In this document: piece after piece, positions 55,751 through 64,000 of the stretch | How the letters are laid out: each line of letters starts with the position of its first letter | Numbering within the stretch: position 1 is the stretch's first letter | Source: Endozoicomonas sp965232255 | GTDB lineage: Bacteria; Pseudomonadota; Gammaproteobacteria; Pseudomonadales; Endozoicomonadaceae | Direction of reading: 5' to 3' | Assembly (NCBI GenBank): GCA_965232255.1 | Contig: OZ246962.1 | Span: 2,480,001 to 2,544,000 of the forward strand | Length of the DNA stretch: 64,000 nucleotides | Notes under the pieces: model-generated | What the model was told of the DNA's origin: nothing | Databases searched by the model: none | The model's input: the letters and a program-made list of their open reading frames with translations, nothing else | Made by a program: the position numbers and the translations under genes

Positions 55751-56941
55751 ATGCCTTTTCTCCCCAAACCCGATTCATCCGCTGTTATTGTGTCAGCGGT
55801 GCGTACACCTATGGGTGGCTTTCAGGGTGAGTTATCGTCATTAACAGCCAGCGAACTCGGCGCTATTGCGATTAAAGCCGCACTGGAACAAGGAGATGTG
55901 ACACCGACCAATATTTCCGAAGTGCTTATGGGTTGTGTGCTTTCTGCCGGCACTGGGCAGGCGCCGGCACGACAGGCGGCTCTCAGAGCAGGCGTTCCCA
56001 TGACAGTGCCAGCCACCACGGTAAACAAAGTGTGTGGTTCCGGAATGAAGGCCGTGATGCTTGGGTGCGCCCAATTGCAAACCGGCGAGGCCGATGTGGT
56101 GGTGGCTGGTGGTATGGAGAGCATGAGTAATGCTCCTTACCTGCTGGATAAAGCGCGCCGAGGAATGCGCCTGGGTCATGGTCTGGTCAAGGACCATATG
56201 TTTACCGATGGTCTTGAGGATGCCTACCGAGGTGTATCTATGGGCATCTTTGCCCAGGAAAGCGCCGACCATTTTAGTCTGACCCGCACCATGATGGACG
56301 ACTATGCACTGATATCTTTGCAGCGGGCCAACCAGGCAATTGCTTCAGGGGCCTTCGTTGCAGAAATTGTTCCTGTGACTATCGACGACAGTCGTCAGAT
56401 TGCCGTGGATGAGCAGCCGGGCAAAGCCAGAGTGGACAAAATTCGGCAGCTACGCCCGGCGTTTCGCGCCGATGGCTCGGTAACGGCGGCAAATTCCAGC
56501 TCCATTTCCGACGGTGCGGCGGCGCTGGTGCTGATGCGCGAAGCCGATGCCCTGCGTCGGGCCTGCCAGCCAATGGCGCGTGTTGTCGGCTACCAGAGCC
56601 ATGCCTGTGCGCCCGAAGAGTTTACCATTGCTCCTGTGGCTTGCATTGGCAAGTTGCTGGCCAGCATTGGCTGGCAGGTGGGCGATGTTGATCTGTTTGA
56701 AATCAATGAGGCATTTGCCGTAGTGACGTTGCTGGCTATCGATCAGTTGGGGCTTGATCGTGACAAGGTAAATATTCACGGTGGGGCCTGTGCCCTTGGT
56801 CACCCGCTCGGTGCCAGTGGTGCCCGTATCCTGGTGACGTTGCTGCACGCCTTGCAGCGCACCGGGCGCAGTAGGGGAATTGCTTCCCTGTGTATTGGTG
56901 GTGGTGAAGCAACGGCTATTGCTGTTGAAGTGTTGTCGTAA
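55751..56941 (+). CDS. Acetyl-CoA acetyltransferase (thiolase)
   Basis: The 396-residue thiolase has the nucleophile Cys in NKVCGSGMKAV (~residue 90), the His in the GGACALGHPLGASGAR segment and the second Cys in SLCIGGGEATA. SVRTPMGGF-type residues start the protein (VSAVRTPMGGFQGELS). It condenses or cleaves acetoacetyl-CoA or 3-ketoacyl-CoA. It is followed 103 bases later by acyl-CoA dehydrogenase and enoyl-CoA hydratase genes, so a beta-oxidation or branched-chain amino-acid role is likely. Confidence 0.93.
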   Translation: MPFLPKPDSSAVIVSAVRTPMGGFQGELSSLTASELGAIAIKAALEQGDVTPTNISEVLMGCVLSAGTGQAPARQAALRAGVPMTVPATTVNKVCGSGMKAVMLGCAQLQTGEADVVVAGGMESMSNAPYLLDKARRGMRLGHGLVKDHMFTDGLEDAYRGVSMGIFAQESADHFSLTRTMMDDYALISLQRANQAIASGAFVAEIVPVTIDDSRQIAVDEQPGKARVDKIRQLRPAFRADGSVTAANSSSISDGAAALVLMREADALRRACQPMARVVGYQSHACAPEEFTIAPVACIGKLLASIGWQVGDVDLFEINEAFAVVTLLAIDQLGLDRDKVNIHGGACALGHPLGASGARILVTLLHALQRTGRSRGIASLCIGGGEATAIAVEVLS

Positions 56942-57044
56942 AATTGCTGGGCAACCCAAGGTATTTTCAGGGAATTCCTGCGCCTTTCAGTGCGATAAAT
57001 AACAACAAATGCCTGATAAAAAAACAAAGTGGAGGCATTGGTAA

Positions 57045-58214
57045 ATGGATTACAACCTTTCTGAGCAACAGGCGGCTTTTCGCGACCTCGCCTGGCAATT
57101 TTCCCAAGCGGAACTGGCTCCCCACGCGGCCAAGTGGGATGCCGAGAGCTATTTCCCTATAGAGACAATCCGGGCTGCTGGTAACCTTGGTTTCTGCGCT
57201 TTGTATGCAGCGCAAGCCATCGGTGGGCTCGGGCTTTCGCGACTTGACGCCCATATCATCTTTGAGCAGTTGGCCATGGGCTGTACGACCACCACCGCTT
57301 ATATAACGATCCATAATATGGTCACCTGGATGGTTGGTGAGTTTGCCAGCGAGCAGGTTAAGTCCCAGTGGGGGGAAGGGCTGGTCAGTGGTCGTGTATT
57401 GTCATCGTACTGCCTGACCGAGCCCGAAGCTGGTAGCGATGCTGCCGCCCTGCAAACAAAAGCGGTACGCGATGGTGATGACTATCTGATATCAGGCACC
57501 AAAGTGTTTATCTCCGGGGCTGGTAGTACCGATCTGCTGCTGGTCATGGCCAGAACTGGACAGGATGGCTCAAAAGGCATTTCCGCCTTTGTCGTGCCGG
57601 CAAATCTGACCGGGATTGAGTATGGCAAGAAAGAGATCAAAATGGGTTGGCATGCCCAACCGACCCGACTGATTTCCTTTGACCGGGTGCGTGTCCCGGC
57701 GAATCACCTGCTTGGCTCAGAAGGTGAGGGTTTCTCGTTTGCCATGAAAGGACTTGATGGTGGACGAATCAATATTGCCAGTTGTTCGCTGGGGGCGGCG
57801 CAGCAAGCATTGAATACTGCCAGAACCTATATGCACCAGCGCAAGCAGTTTGGGCATGAGCTGGCAACCTTTCAGGCATTGCAGTTCAAGTTGGCTGATA
57901 TGAATACCGAGCTGGTGGCAGCCCGGCAGATGGTACGACTGGCGGCGTTCAAGCTCGACCAACAAGATCCGCAGGCGACGGCGTATTGTGCCATGGCCAA
58001 ACGTTTTGCCACCGATGCCGGTTTTCGGGTTTGTAATGAAGCGCTACAAATTCATGGCGGTTATGGCTATATCAAGGAATATCCTCTGGAGCGACATGTG
58101 CGCGATACCCGCGTACACCAGATTCTGGAAGGCACTAACGAAATCATGCGCTTGATCGTCGCCCGTCGTTTGTTGTCCCAGACCCTTTCTACAACTGGTA
58201 TGGAGCTACAGTGA
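57045..58214 (+). CDS. Acyl-CoA dehydrogenase
   Basis: This FAD enzyme oxidises acyl-CoA to enoyl-CoA. The 389 residues have the substrate segment SSYCLTEPEAGSDAAAL, FVISGAG-type strand (VFISGAGSTD), GGRINIASCSLGAAQ and the catalytic Glu near the C-terminus in ILEGTNEIMRLIVARRLL. These features are close to isobutyryl-CoA and short-chain dehydrogenases, suggesting valine or short-chain substrates. The hydratase start overlaps its stop (TGATG). Confidence 0.93.
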   Translation: MDYNLSEQQAAFRDLAWQFSQAELAPHAAKWDAESYFPIETIRAAGNLGFCALYAAQAIGGLGLSRLDAHIIFEQLAMGCTTTTAYITIHNMVTWMVGEFASEQVKSQWGEGLVSGRVLSSYCLTEPEAGSDAAALQTKAVRDGDDYLISGTKVFISGAGSTDLLLVMARTGQDGSKGISAFVVPANLTGIEYGKKEIKMGWHAQPTRLISFDRVRVPANHLLGSEGEGFSFAMKGLDGGRINIASCSLGAAQQALNTARTYMHQRKQFGHELATFQALQFKLADMNTELVAARQMVRLAAFKLDQQDPQATAYCAMAKRFATDAGFRVCNEALQIHGGYGYIKEYPLERHVRDTRVHQILEGTNEIMRLIVARRLLSQTLSTTGMELQ

Positions 58215-59005
58215 TGCTGCCTGAAAGTGAAAAACTGCACCTGACTATTACTGATACCGGCCATACCGCCATCGTCACTATCGATAACCCGCCAGCCAAT
58301 ACCTGGACGCCGGAAATTCTGGCCGATCTGGAGCAAATAATCGCCCATTTGCAACGCCAGCCAGAGGTGATTGCCCTGATCATTGCTTCGGCCTCGGAAA
58401 AGTTTTTCAGTGCCGGTGCTGATTTAAAACGCTTTGACAGTCATGCTGCCGCCGTGCCGTTTGTTGAACGCTTTGCCGCTGCCTTTGAGGCGCTTAGTGA
58501 TTTTAGCGGGCTGACCATTGCGGCCATCAACGGCTACGCCATGGGCGGAGGTCTGGAGGTAGCCCTGGCTTGCGATCTGCGTATTGCTGAGCAGGGCGCC
58601 ATCATGGCGTTGCCAGAAGCGTCAGTAGGGCTGCTACCCTGTGCCGGCGGCACGCAAAACCTGACCCGGCTGGTGGGCGAGAGCTGGGCCAAGCGCATGA
58701 TTCTTTGCGGCGAAAAAATCGCTGCTGAGCAGGCGCTGGATATCGGTCTGGTGCAAGAGGTGGTGGGGCGTGGTGCAAGTCTGGAGCGCGCCAAAGTGCT
58801 GGCAGCCACCGTTGAACGACAAAGTCCGGACGCGCTCAGGGCTGCCAAAAAGCTGATCCAGTTTGGGCGCGCCGGGTTTTCCGCTGATGCCCTGCAGGCA
58901 GAAAGGGTGCTATTTCTTGAGTTGTTCGCTGGCAAGAATCAGTCAGAAGGCGTAAGGGCTTTTTTGGAGAAACGGTCGCCGAGGTGGAATTATGAACAAA
59001 ACTGA
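58214..59005 (+). CDS. Enoyl-CoA hydratase/isomerase family protein
   Basis: The 263-residue crotonase-fold protein hydrates enoyl-CoA. It has the oxyanion segment FFSAGADLKRF and GYAMGGGLEVALACDLRIA with the GGG loop, and catalytic Glu candidates in LPEASVGLLPCAGGTQ. ATG 58214 shares its A with the TGA of the dehydrogenase, so the two are coupled; a GTG one codon earlier is possible. With thiolase and dehydrogenase it makes a nearly complete acyl-CoA degradation set; no 3-hydroxyacyl-CoA dehydrogenase is next to it. Confidence 0.92.
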   Translation: MLPESEKLHLTITDTGHTAIVTIDNPPANTWTPEILADLEQIIAHLQRQPEVIALIIASASEKFFSAGADLKRFDSHAAAVPFVERFAAAFEALSDFSGLTIAAINGYAMGGGLEVALACDLRIAEQGAIMALPEASVGLLPCAGGTQNLTRLVGESWAKRMILCGEKIAAEQALDIGLVQEVVGRGASLERAKVLAATVERQSPDALRAAKKLIQFGRAGFSADALQAERVLFLELFAGKNQSEGVRAFLEKRSPRWNYEQN

Positions 59006-59346
59006 GGCGCATTCTCGCTCCCTTTAGGGCCGAATCAAGCCGAGACTAACTTCTTGTGCCGTCCGACAACGGCTGTTCCCGAACGGGCTAGTCGGGGCGT
59101 GTTGTCTGTTTTTTATCGATCAACCTTTCTGCTGCTTTTTCAGTCAAATGACAGTTGTCGTTTGAGTGGTGGTATTTTTATTGATCCGGCTCAATGGTTT
59201 TGGTCTGATTGTTGCAAAAATGTGCTGATGCGTCAGATAACTGTTCTGTTTTTGTATATCCGGTTATACAATTTGCGCGTTTTATCTACAGAGTCGGCCC
59301 GGTTCCAGGCCGGTACTGATCGTCCATTTTAAGGTAACCGGATCAT
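59006..59346. other. Intergenic region with a terminator-like palindrome
   Basis: Of the 341 bases, 59145-59164 form a near-perfect palindrome (CAAATGACAGTTGTCGTTTG). It may serve as the terminator of the acyl-CoA operon. The rest should hold the promoter of the nucleoside transporter; I see no gene. Confidence 0.55.
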
Positions 59347-60594
59347 ATGCAAATACTTATGAGCCTTGTGGGTATTTTCGGCTTGCTGTTAATAGCCTTT
59401 TTGCTATCTGATAATCGCAAAGCGGTGAATCCCCGAACAGTTTTTGGTGCCCTGGCCATTCAGGCTGGTTTGGGTGCCTTGGTGCTTTACATTCCCCTTG
59501 GTCAGGAGATCCTCGGGGCTGTATCTGCGGGTGTCGGTAACGTAATCAGCTATGCCAACGAAGGAATCAGTTTCCTCTTTGGTGACCTCGGTAATTTCAA
59601 GGTTGGATTTATCTTTGCCATTAATGTGCTGCCGATCATCATTTTCTTCTCTTCTCTGGTTGCTGTGCTGTACTACCTGGGCATTATGCAGAAGGTAGTT
59701 ACGGTAATCGGGGGTGCCTTGCAGAAAATGTTGGGCACCAGTCGTACGGAATCGCTCTCTGCTACGGCCAACATCTTTGTTGGCCAGACTGAAGCACCAT
59801 TGGTGGTCAGGCCGTACCTGGCGCGTATGACCAACTCTGAGCTGTTTGCTGTTATGGTCGGCGGCCTGGCGTCGGTAGCTGGCTCTGTACTGGCCGGTTA
59901 TGCGGCCATGGGTGTTGAGCTTAAATACCTGATTGCTGCCAGCTTCATGGCGGCTCCCGGTGGCTTGCTGATGGCTAAGCTGATGAAGCCGGAAACCGAG
60001 GTGCCAGACACCTCTGAGTTGAGCGATGAAGCGGAAGATGAAAAGCCAGTTAATGTCATCGATGCTGCTGCCTCAGGTGCCGCTTCCGGTATGACGTTAG
60101 CCGCTAACGTGGGTGCCATGCTGTTGGCATTTATTGCCTTGATTGCCATGGCTAACGGGCTTATGGGCTGGATTGGTGGTTTCTTCGATCGGCCTGACCT
60201 GAGTCTGGAGCTGGTACTGGGCTACCTGTTTAGTCCGCTGGCTTTCCTGATCGGTGTGCCGATGGATGAAATTGTTACAGCAGGCAGCTTTATCGGGCAG
60301 AAGTTGGTGGTGAATGAGTTCGTGGCCTTCATGGATTTTGTTAGATACCTGACACCAGAATCGGCTGCGGCAGCCAATGTTGAGGTGCTGTCAGAGCGCA
60401 CGCAGGTCATTATCACCTTTGCCCTGTGCGGTTTTGCTAACCTGTCGTCCATTGCCATTTTGCTTGGTGGCCTCGGTGTTATGGCGCCCAGTCGTCGTCC
60501 CGATATTGCTCGCATGGGCGTCCGGGCAGTGGCCGCCGGTACCCTGTCTAACCTGATGAGTGCCACCATTGCGGGCTTGATGTTGGCTCTGTAA
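59347..60594 (+). CDS. Concentrative nucleoside transporter, NupC type
   Basis: The 415-residue membrane protein belongs to the CNT family, which imports nucleosides with H+ or Na+. Motifs are in place: VFGALAIQAGLG at the start, ATANIFVGQTEAPLVVRPY in the first re-entrant loop, GSVLAGYAAMGV, AASFMAAPGGL, and VPMDEIVTAGSFIGQKLVVNEFVAF in the second half with ITFALCGFANLSSI. An acidic cytoplasmic loop (~220-240) is longer than usual. AAGGTAA precedes the ATG. Confidence 0.93.
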   Translation: MQILMSLVGIFGLLLIAFLLSDNRKAVNPRTVFGALAIQAGLGALVLYIPLGQEILGAVSAGVGNVISYANEGISFLFGDLGNFKVGFIFAINVLPIIIFFSSLVAVLYYLGIMQKVVTVIGGALQKMLGTSRTESLSATANIFVGQTEAPLVVRPYLARMTNSELFAVMVGGLASVAGSVLAGYAAMGVELKYLIAASFMAAPGGLLMAKLMKPETEVPDTSELSDEAEDEKPVNVIDAAASGAASGMTLAANVGAMLLAFIALIAMANGLMGWIGGFFDRPDLSLELVLGYLFSPLAFLIGVPMDEIVTAGSFIGQKLVVNEFVAFMDFVRYLTPESAAAANVEVLSERTQVIITFALCGFANLSSIAILLGGLGVMAPSRRPDIARMGVRAVAAGTLSNLMSATIAGLMLAL

Positions 60595-60606
60595 CCCTTC
60601 CCTTTT

Positions 60607-60632
60607 GCTGGTTGCGCACTCGCGTGACCAGC
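60607..60632 (+). terminator. Probable terminator of the nucleoside transporter gene
   Basis: GCTGGT pairs with ACCAGC around an inner CGC/GCG, then CTTTCCTCT follows. The T-run is weak. Confidence 0.4.
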
Positions 60633-60727
60633 CTTTCCTCTCCTGTCGCAGTCCCTAATACTTTTGTCCAGATGGCCGAATGATTCAGGAAATCATCTGA
60701 CTTTCCACCTTCCCCGAGTGTGCAAAG

Positions 60728-61057
60728 ATGAACCTGACAACAAGGATTTTATGCTCCCGCAAGGATAAGAAGTTGTCCCAGCAAGCCCTGGCGGATTTGA
60801 TCGGCGTGTCACGCAGCGCCCTGGCCCAGTGGGAAACCAGCATGAGTAGTCCGAGCCTGGATAACCTGCGCAAGATGGCTGAGACTCTGGACGTTTCATT
60901 CGAATGGCTGGCAACCGGTCGGGGCAATCAATACCTGGTCATGGCGGACGACATGATTCAGGACTCAGAAGTGGATGGCGAGATCATTAACCAGTTGCAT
61001 CGGATGAACGTACTGAAAAAAAGGGCCATTCTCAATGTCATGAAAGCGATGTTGTGA
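60728..61057 (+). CDS. XRE-family helix-turn-helix regulator
   Basis: The 109-residue protein has an HTH of the Cro/C1 type at ~5-60 (KLSQQALADLIGVSRSALAQWE...PSLDNLRKMAETLDVS) followed by FEWLATGRG, a hallmark of phage-repressor-like regulators. The last ~45 residues are helical and may dimerise. Target and ligand unknown. It stands alone on the plus strand between the transporter and HU. Confidence 0.85.
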   Translation: MNLTTRILCSRKDKKLSQQALADLIGVSRSALAQWETSMSSPSLDNLRKMAETLDVSFEWLATGRGNQYLVMADDMIQDSEVDGEIINQLHRMNVLKKRAILNVMKAML

Positions 61058-61202
61058 AGCGCATCAAACGACAGCATAAAGTTAATTACCCCACGCACCA
61101 CAACCAATAATTTACGCTTATAACACAGTTGACCACTTCTGTCGTATGCCGGCCGGACGCTAAATGACCATTTGCCAATAGCGCCGCAACGGTGCCTTGT
61201 GA

Positions 61203-61475
61203 CTACTTGACCAGTTCACGGAATTTATTGCCAGGCTTGAACTGGGGTAGTTTACAGGCCGGTATATGTATCTCCTGACCGGTTTGCGGGTTGCGCCCCT
61301 TTCGCGCCGCCCGGTTGGCCACAGAAAATGTACCAAACCCGATCAGTTGAACGATACCGCCACCTGCTAATGTGTTTTGCGTGCTGCTGATAAAGGCGTT
61401 GACAGCCAGTTCAGCCTTGCTGCGCGGCAAGTTGGCCTGTTCAGCGACTTTCTCAACCAATTCTTTCTTGTTCAT
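61203..61475 (-). CDS. HU-type nucleoid protein
   Basis: The 90-residue HU has MNKKELVEKVAEQANLPRSKAELAV, the GFGTF core and the DNA-binding arm RAARKGRNPQTGQEI with the conserved RNPQTG. Compared with E. coli HupA/B it has the same length. Function: non-specific bending and compaction of DNA. It is oriented toward the XRE gene. Confidence 0.97.
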   Translation of the reverse strand: MNKKELVEKVAEQANLPRSKAELAVNAFISSTQNTLAGGGIVQLIGFGTFSVANRAARKGRNPQTGQEIHIPACKLPQFKPGNKFRELVK

Positions 61476-61784
61476 GTCCAGTCTCAGGAAATTACCAGTT
61501 ATGTGGAAAGACTACGCCGGAAAGCGACCGGGGCCGCTCCTGGCTTGCTCGGCTCAGGGGCATCCTGGGCAGGTGGGTGAAATACAGTCAGTCAGGAAGT
61601 TAATCTCTCGATGGAAGAAAATTGGCAGGAGAAAACCCTGCTAAGGCTGCTTCTGCAGGGCTTTCTCGATAGCGTATCTCAGTAAAGCCACCTCAAAGAG
61701 ACACTATAGAAGTTTTTGGTCGTTTTATCCGCTTTCGAACCGTAAATTCCTCCTGTGGGTGTCGTTAATCGGTTACAGCAGCAA
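61476..61784. other. Gap between HU and the USP gene
   Basis: The 309 bases hold the HU promoter region and, at 61631-61660, the terminator of the minus-strand USP gene (listed separately). No reading frame with protein-like content was found. Confidence 0.5.
61631..61660 (-). terminator. Probable terminator of the USP gene
   Basis: CCCTGC pairs with GCAGGG around a 13-base loop; on the minus strand TTTTCTCC follows. It lies about 125 bases beyond the USP stop. Confidence 0.5.
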
Positions 61785-62645
61785 TCAGTGGTTAAGCTCT
61801 ATTTCCAGCGGAATCATGTGGTGCTTGGGCTGCAGCACAAGGATGTCGGTTTTCACTTTGGAGATTAGCTGCTCGGCCGTATTGCCAATAGCAATGGCAC
61901 TGATGCCAGTTCTGCCGTGGGTACCAAGCACCAGCAGTTGTGCTCCGATTTCATCGAGGATTTTTGGTATCATCGTGTCAGTTGGACCTGGCTCAATATG
62001 GAAAAAGTGCTCGTCCAGATTGAACTCCTGAGCGTATTCCTGACAATGCTTGAGGTAGTGATCCTTGTCGGTCTTGCCGTCACCGTGGTCCTGAATGGCC
62101 ATCATGGTGGTGGGAAACGCACTGATCAGGTGTAGTTCGGCGTGGTACAGCCCGGCAAGGTATTTGGCGTATTGCAAAATGGCTTCGTTGATCACACTGT
62201 GGTAGTGATCCCTCGGGTCGGCATTGATGGCTGCCACGATTTTGCCTCGCATCCAGTTGTGGTCGTGCTGCACCAATAGCACCGGCACACGACACCGGCG
62301 TAGCAGACTCCAGTCGTCGGGAGTGGAAAACGCTTTTTGCAAAGCAGTAATCAACTGGGCATCTTTGACCACCAGGTCGCACCGTTCCACCTGGCGCATA
62401 TGGATAATGGTTTCGATCAGGGAGCCGCTCCAGGTTTCGTGCACGTACACTTCCTGGCCTTCGGCCAGCAAAGGCGCTGCCAGCGCTTCAAGGCGTGCCA
62501 TGGAGGCACTGTCAGCCCTTGGGTTGGGTGCCAGAATGTGCAGTGCCGCTCCGGTCATCCGACAGATATTGCTAGCGCGGTTCAGAGCTAACTGTTTATC
62601 CTTGCGGGTGTCAACAACAGCCAGAACTTTGGTAATGCCACGCAT
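61785..62645 (-). CDS. Tandem universal stress protein, UspE-like
   Basis: The 286 residues are two Usp domains. The first (1-~140) begins KVLAVVDTRKD and ends VPVLLVQ. The second (~145-286) has the nucleotide motif GTHGRTGISAIAIGNTAEQLI, matching G-x2-G-x9-G-[ST], and ends DILVLQP. The first domain lacks an intact ATP motif. UspE-type proteins are induced in stasis and affect motility and adhesion. The start at 62645 follows GGGAATAA with a weak ribosome site. Confidence 0.9.
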   Translation of the reverse strand: MRGITKVLAVVDTRKDKQLALNRASNICRMTGAALHILAPNPRADSASMARLEALAAPLLAEGQEVYVHETWSGSLIETIIHMRQVERCDLVVKDAQLITALQKAFSTPDDWSLLRRCRVPVLLVQHDHNWMRGKIVAAINADPRDHYHSVINEAILQYAKYLAGLYHAELHLISAFPTTMMAIQDHGDGKTDKDHYLKHCQEYAQEFNLDEHFFHIEPGPTDTMIPKILDEIGAQLLVLGTHGRTGISAIAIGNTAEQLISKVKTDILVLQPKHHMIPLEIELNH

Positions 62646-62835
62646 AGTTTATTCCCTCCTGCTGATTGTCCTTTCCGGTTTTTATGATGCTTGAACTTAA
62701 CTGGGGTTTTAATGATGCAGATCAATAAATTGTTGTGCTGTTAGGAGTAGTGGGTGCGGCAGTTGTTGTCTGGGAGGGACGACAGCAGGGTCATCGCTGG
62801 CTGTTGACCATGACCCTGACTGTTTGGCAGCGCTG

Positions 62836-64000
62836 TCAGTGGGTGGGATGAACGACTCTTAACGATTGTGGGGTGTTCAGATTTTCTGCCAGCGTGGCCA
62901 GGCCAACCTTGCTATCGGTCTTGTCAAAGATAACGTAAAAGGCACGCATAAAGGCATCTCCGAAGATCCAGAAATCCTGGTTGCTTGCGGATAGCCCGGC
63001 AACGCACTCTTCCTGTCCCCACCAGTTCACTTGTTTAACCACGTAAAAGCGCGGTGGAACGGTATATTTGACGCCGTCGATGCTGAATACCAGATCCGGC
63101 TGTTGGTCCAGGTTAGAGCAGTCCGGGTTGATGTTCAGAGCGTTCTGGATATTAGTGATATCCTCAGGCGGACCGACAATCAGTGAAGTGCCGGAGTCAA
63201 CAATAGCATGGCAGGCACCTTCATATTGACAGGTCAGTGGAATGCTGGAGGAGTCAACATCAATGCCATCGAAAACGATGTTGTAGTAGTAATCCGCAGG
63301 TCCTCCGGTTTGCAGTGGTTTCAATGAATGCCAGGTGATATCGCCCTGGTAGTAGTCCGGGTCGGGTTCACCCAGGATCAGTCGGCCGGTACCGCTGGAG
63401 GGCGTGTTGGACAGATAGAACGAGAAGATGGCCTTGGGTAGCAACCCCTGGGCAACCGCACTATCGAGCCAGGGCGTGACCTGGTCTTTGGCAAGAGAAC
63501 GGTAAGCCAGACCAAAAATGCCATCAAATGGTGAGTCCTGAAAGTCTTCAGAAAGTTTCTGCGCCAGGCCAAAACCCTGATTGCTGACACTTATGCCACC
63601 AAAGGTGACAGTGTCGTAACCAACATAGCCCTGCATATTGCCAGTGCCGTACTGTATGGACAGTTTTTGGTTGTCAGTGTTGAACGTCGTGCTGCTGTTT
63701 GGGTTGAATTTCGCTTTATGTTGACAGGGCGCCGCGCTACAGCTTTGGTCGGGTATCCAGATATTGCTGGAGCCAGTATCCAGTATGCCAGTAAATTGCT
63801 GCTGGTTTGAACCAAGTAAAAAGGCACCGAAATACTGGGTATTTTGTTGGTCAGTAAGACCCACCTGACCTTTGCTGATGGGTTGCCCAATCAGCTCATC
63901 GTCAATGAACTCAGAGCTGGTGGTTGGGTCAAGTATCTGGACATGAATGCGTTTTGCCGTATCGGTAGTGTGCGTATCCGGGGATGCCAGGTTAGCGGCA
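62836..64000 (-). CDS. Pepsin-like (A1 family) aspartic protease, N-terminus beyond window
   Basis: Both catalytic aspartates are in canonical motifs: LDTGSSNIWIP (first lobe) and VDSGTSLIVGP (second lobe). IQYGTGNMQGYVGYDTV is the flap region with its Tyr, DFWIFGDAFMRAFYVIFD matches the pepsin C-terminal strand, and SPFDGIFGLAY follows the usual DGI.GL pattern. Cys pairs SC/PC and the second-lobe CQYEGAC are placed as in pepsins. The frame is open beyond the GTG at 63864 to the window edge, so that GTG is internal and a propeptide probably precedes it. Pepsin homologues are rare in bacteria. It would act outside the cytoplasm, probably in a host or on extracellular protein. Confidence 0.93.
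   Translation of the reverse strand, partial: AANLASPDTHTTDTAKRIHVQILDPTTSSEFIDDELIGQPISKGQVGLTDQQNTQYFGAFLLGSNQQQFTGILDTGSSNIWIPDQSCSAAPCQHKAKFNPNSSTTFNTDNQKLSIQYGTGNMQGYVGYDTVTFGGISVSNQGFGLAQKLSEDFQDSPFDGIFGLAYRSLAKDQVTPWLDSAVAQGLLPKAIFSFYLSNTPSSGTGRLILGEPDPDYYQGDITWHSLKPLQTGGPADYYYNIVFDGIDVDSSSIPLTCQYEGACHAIVDSGTSLIVGPPEDITNIQNALNINPDCSNLDQQPDLVFSIDGVKYTVPPRFYVVKQVNWWGQEECVAGLSASNQDFWIFGDAFMRAFYVIFDKTDSKVGLATLAENLNTPQSLRVVHPTH

Overview
The window is bacterial chromosome from a gammaproteobacterium. Housekeeping synteny (pncC-recA-recX, alaS-lysC-csrA-tRNA-Ser, truA-accD-folC-dedD, purE-purK) is that of Pseudomonas and the Oceanospirillales. Eukaryote-like genes sit among it: two giant ankyrin proteins (one with a RING-type zinc site), a pepsin-family aspartic protease, a cystatin-like lipoprotein and a YopT-like cysteine protease. 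Together these suggest a host-associated lineage such as Endozoicomonas or a relative. That assignment is inference from gene content, not a database match.

Layout. 1-2.3 kb: end of an unknown gene, then divergent suhB and trmJ. 2.4-4.8 kb: an AT-rich pair, a SAM methyltransferase and a protein with a methyltransferase-like fold. 5.0-6.8 kb: a putative C58-type cysteine protease divergent from a cystatin-like lipoprotein. 6.9-9.1 kb: pncC, a LexA box, recA, recX. 9.4-13.1 kb: an ankyrin gene lodged between recX and alaS. 13.3-18.8 kb: alaS, lysC, a 700-base repeat-rich gap, csrA and tRNA-Ser(GCU). 19.0-21.7 kb: RING-ankyrin gene. 21.9-26.2 kb: truA, accD, folC and a SPOR protein. 26.4-31.5 kb: a degenerate Wzc-like BY-kinase, then cydD and cydC. 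31.6-34.3 kb: decayed IS3 remnants and a DUF4041-like membrane protein with a 14-residue repeat tract. 34.4-39.1 kb: histone-H1-tailed HU protein, membrane/cold-shock fusion, slyX with a HIT protein, proS and a lytic transglycosylase. 39.2-43.0 kb: a 1280-residue protein built of 51-residue repeats. 43.1-49.8 kb: tRNA-Asn, an aspartate aminotransferase, uvrB, two identical tRNA-Val(GAC), purE, purK and a TauE/SafE permease. 49.8-55.6 kb: YjeH-like exporter, unknown exported protein, fabV, an unknown gene and a ClC channel. 55.7-59.0 kb: thiolase, acyl-CoA dehydrogenase and enoyl-CoA hydratase. 59.3-64.0 kb: NupC-type transporter, XRE regulator, HU, tandem USP protein and an edge-truncated pepsin-like protease.

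How the genes work together. Most are core functions: DNA repair under SOS (recA, uvrB), translation (alaS, proS, tRNAs, tRNA modification), purine and lipid synthesis (purEK, accD, fabV), and beta-oxidation or branched-chain acyl-CoA breakdown. The accessory genes point to host interaction: protease and inhibitor, ubiquitin-ligase-like and ankyrin scaffolds. A further mark of this genome is a set of 10-17 bp units repeated two to four times in intergenic DNA, often just after a stop codon.
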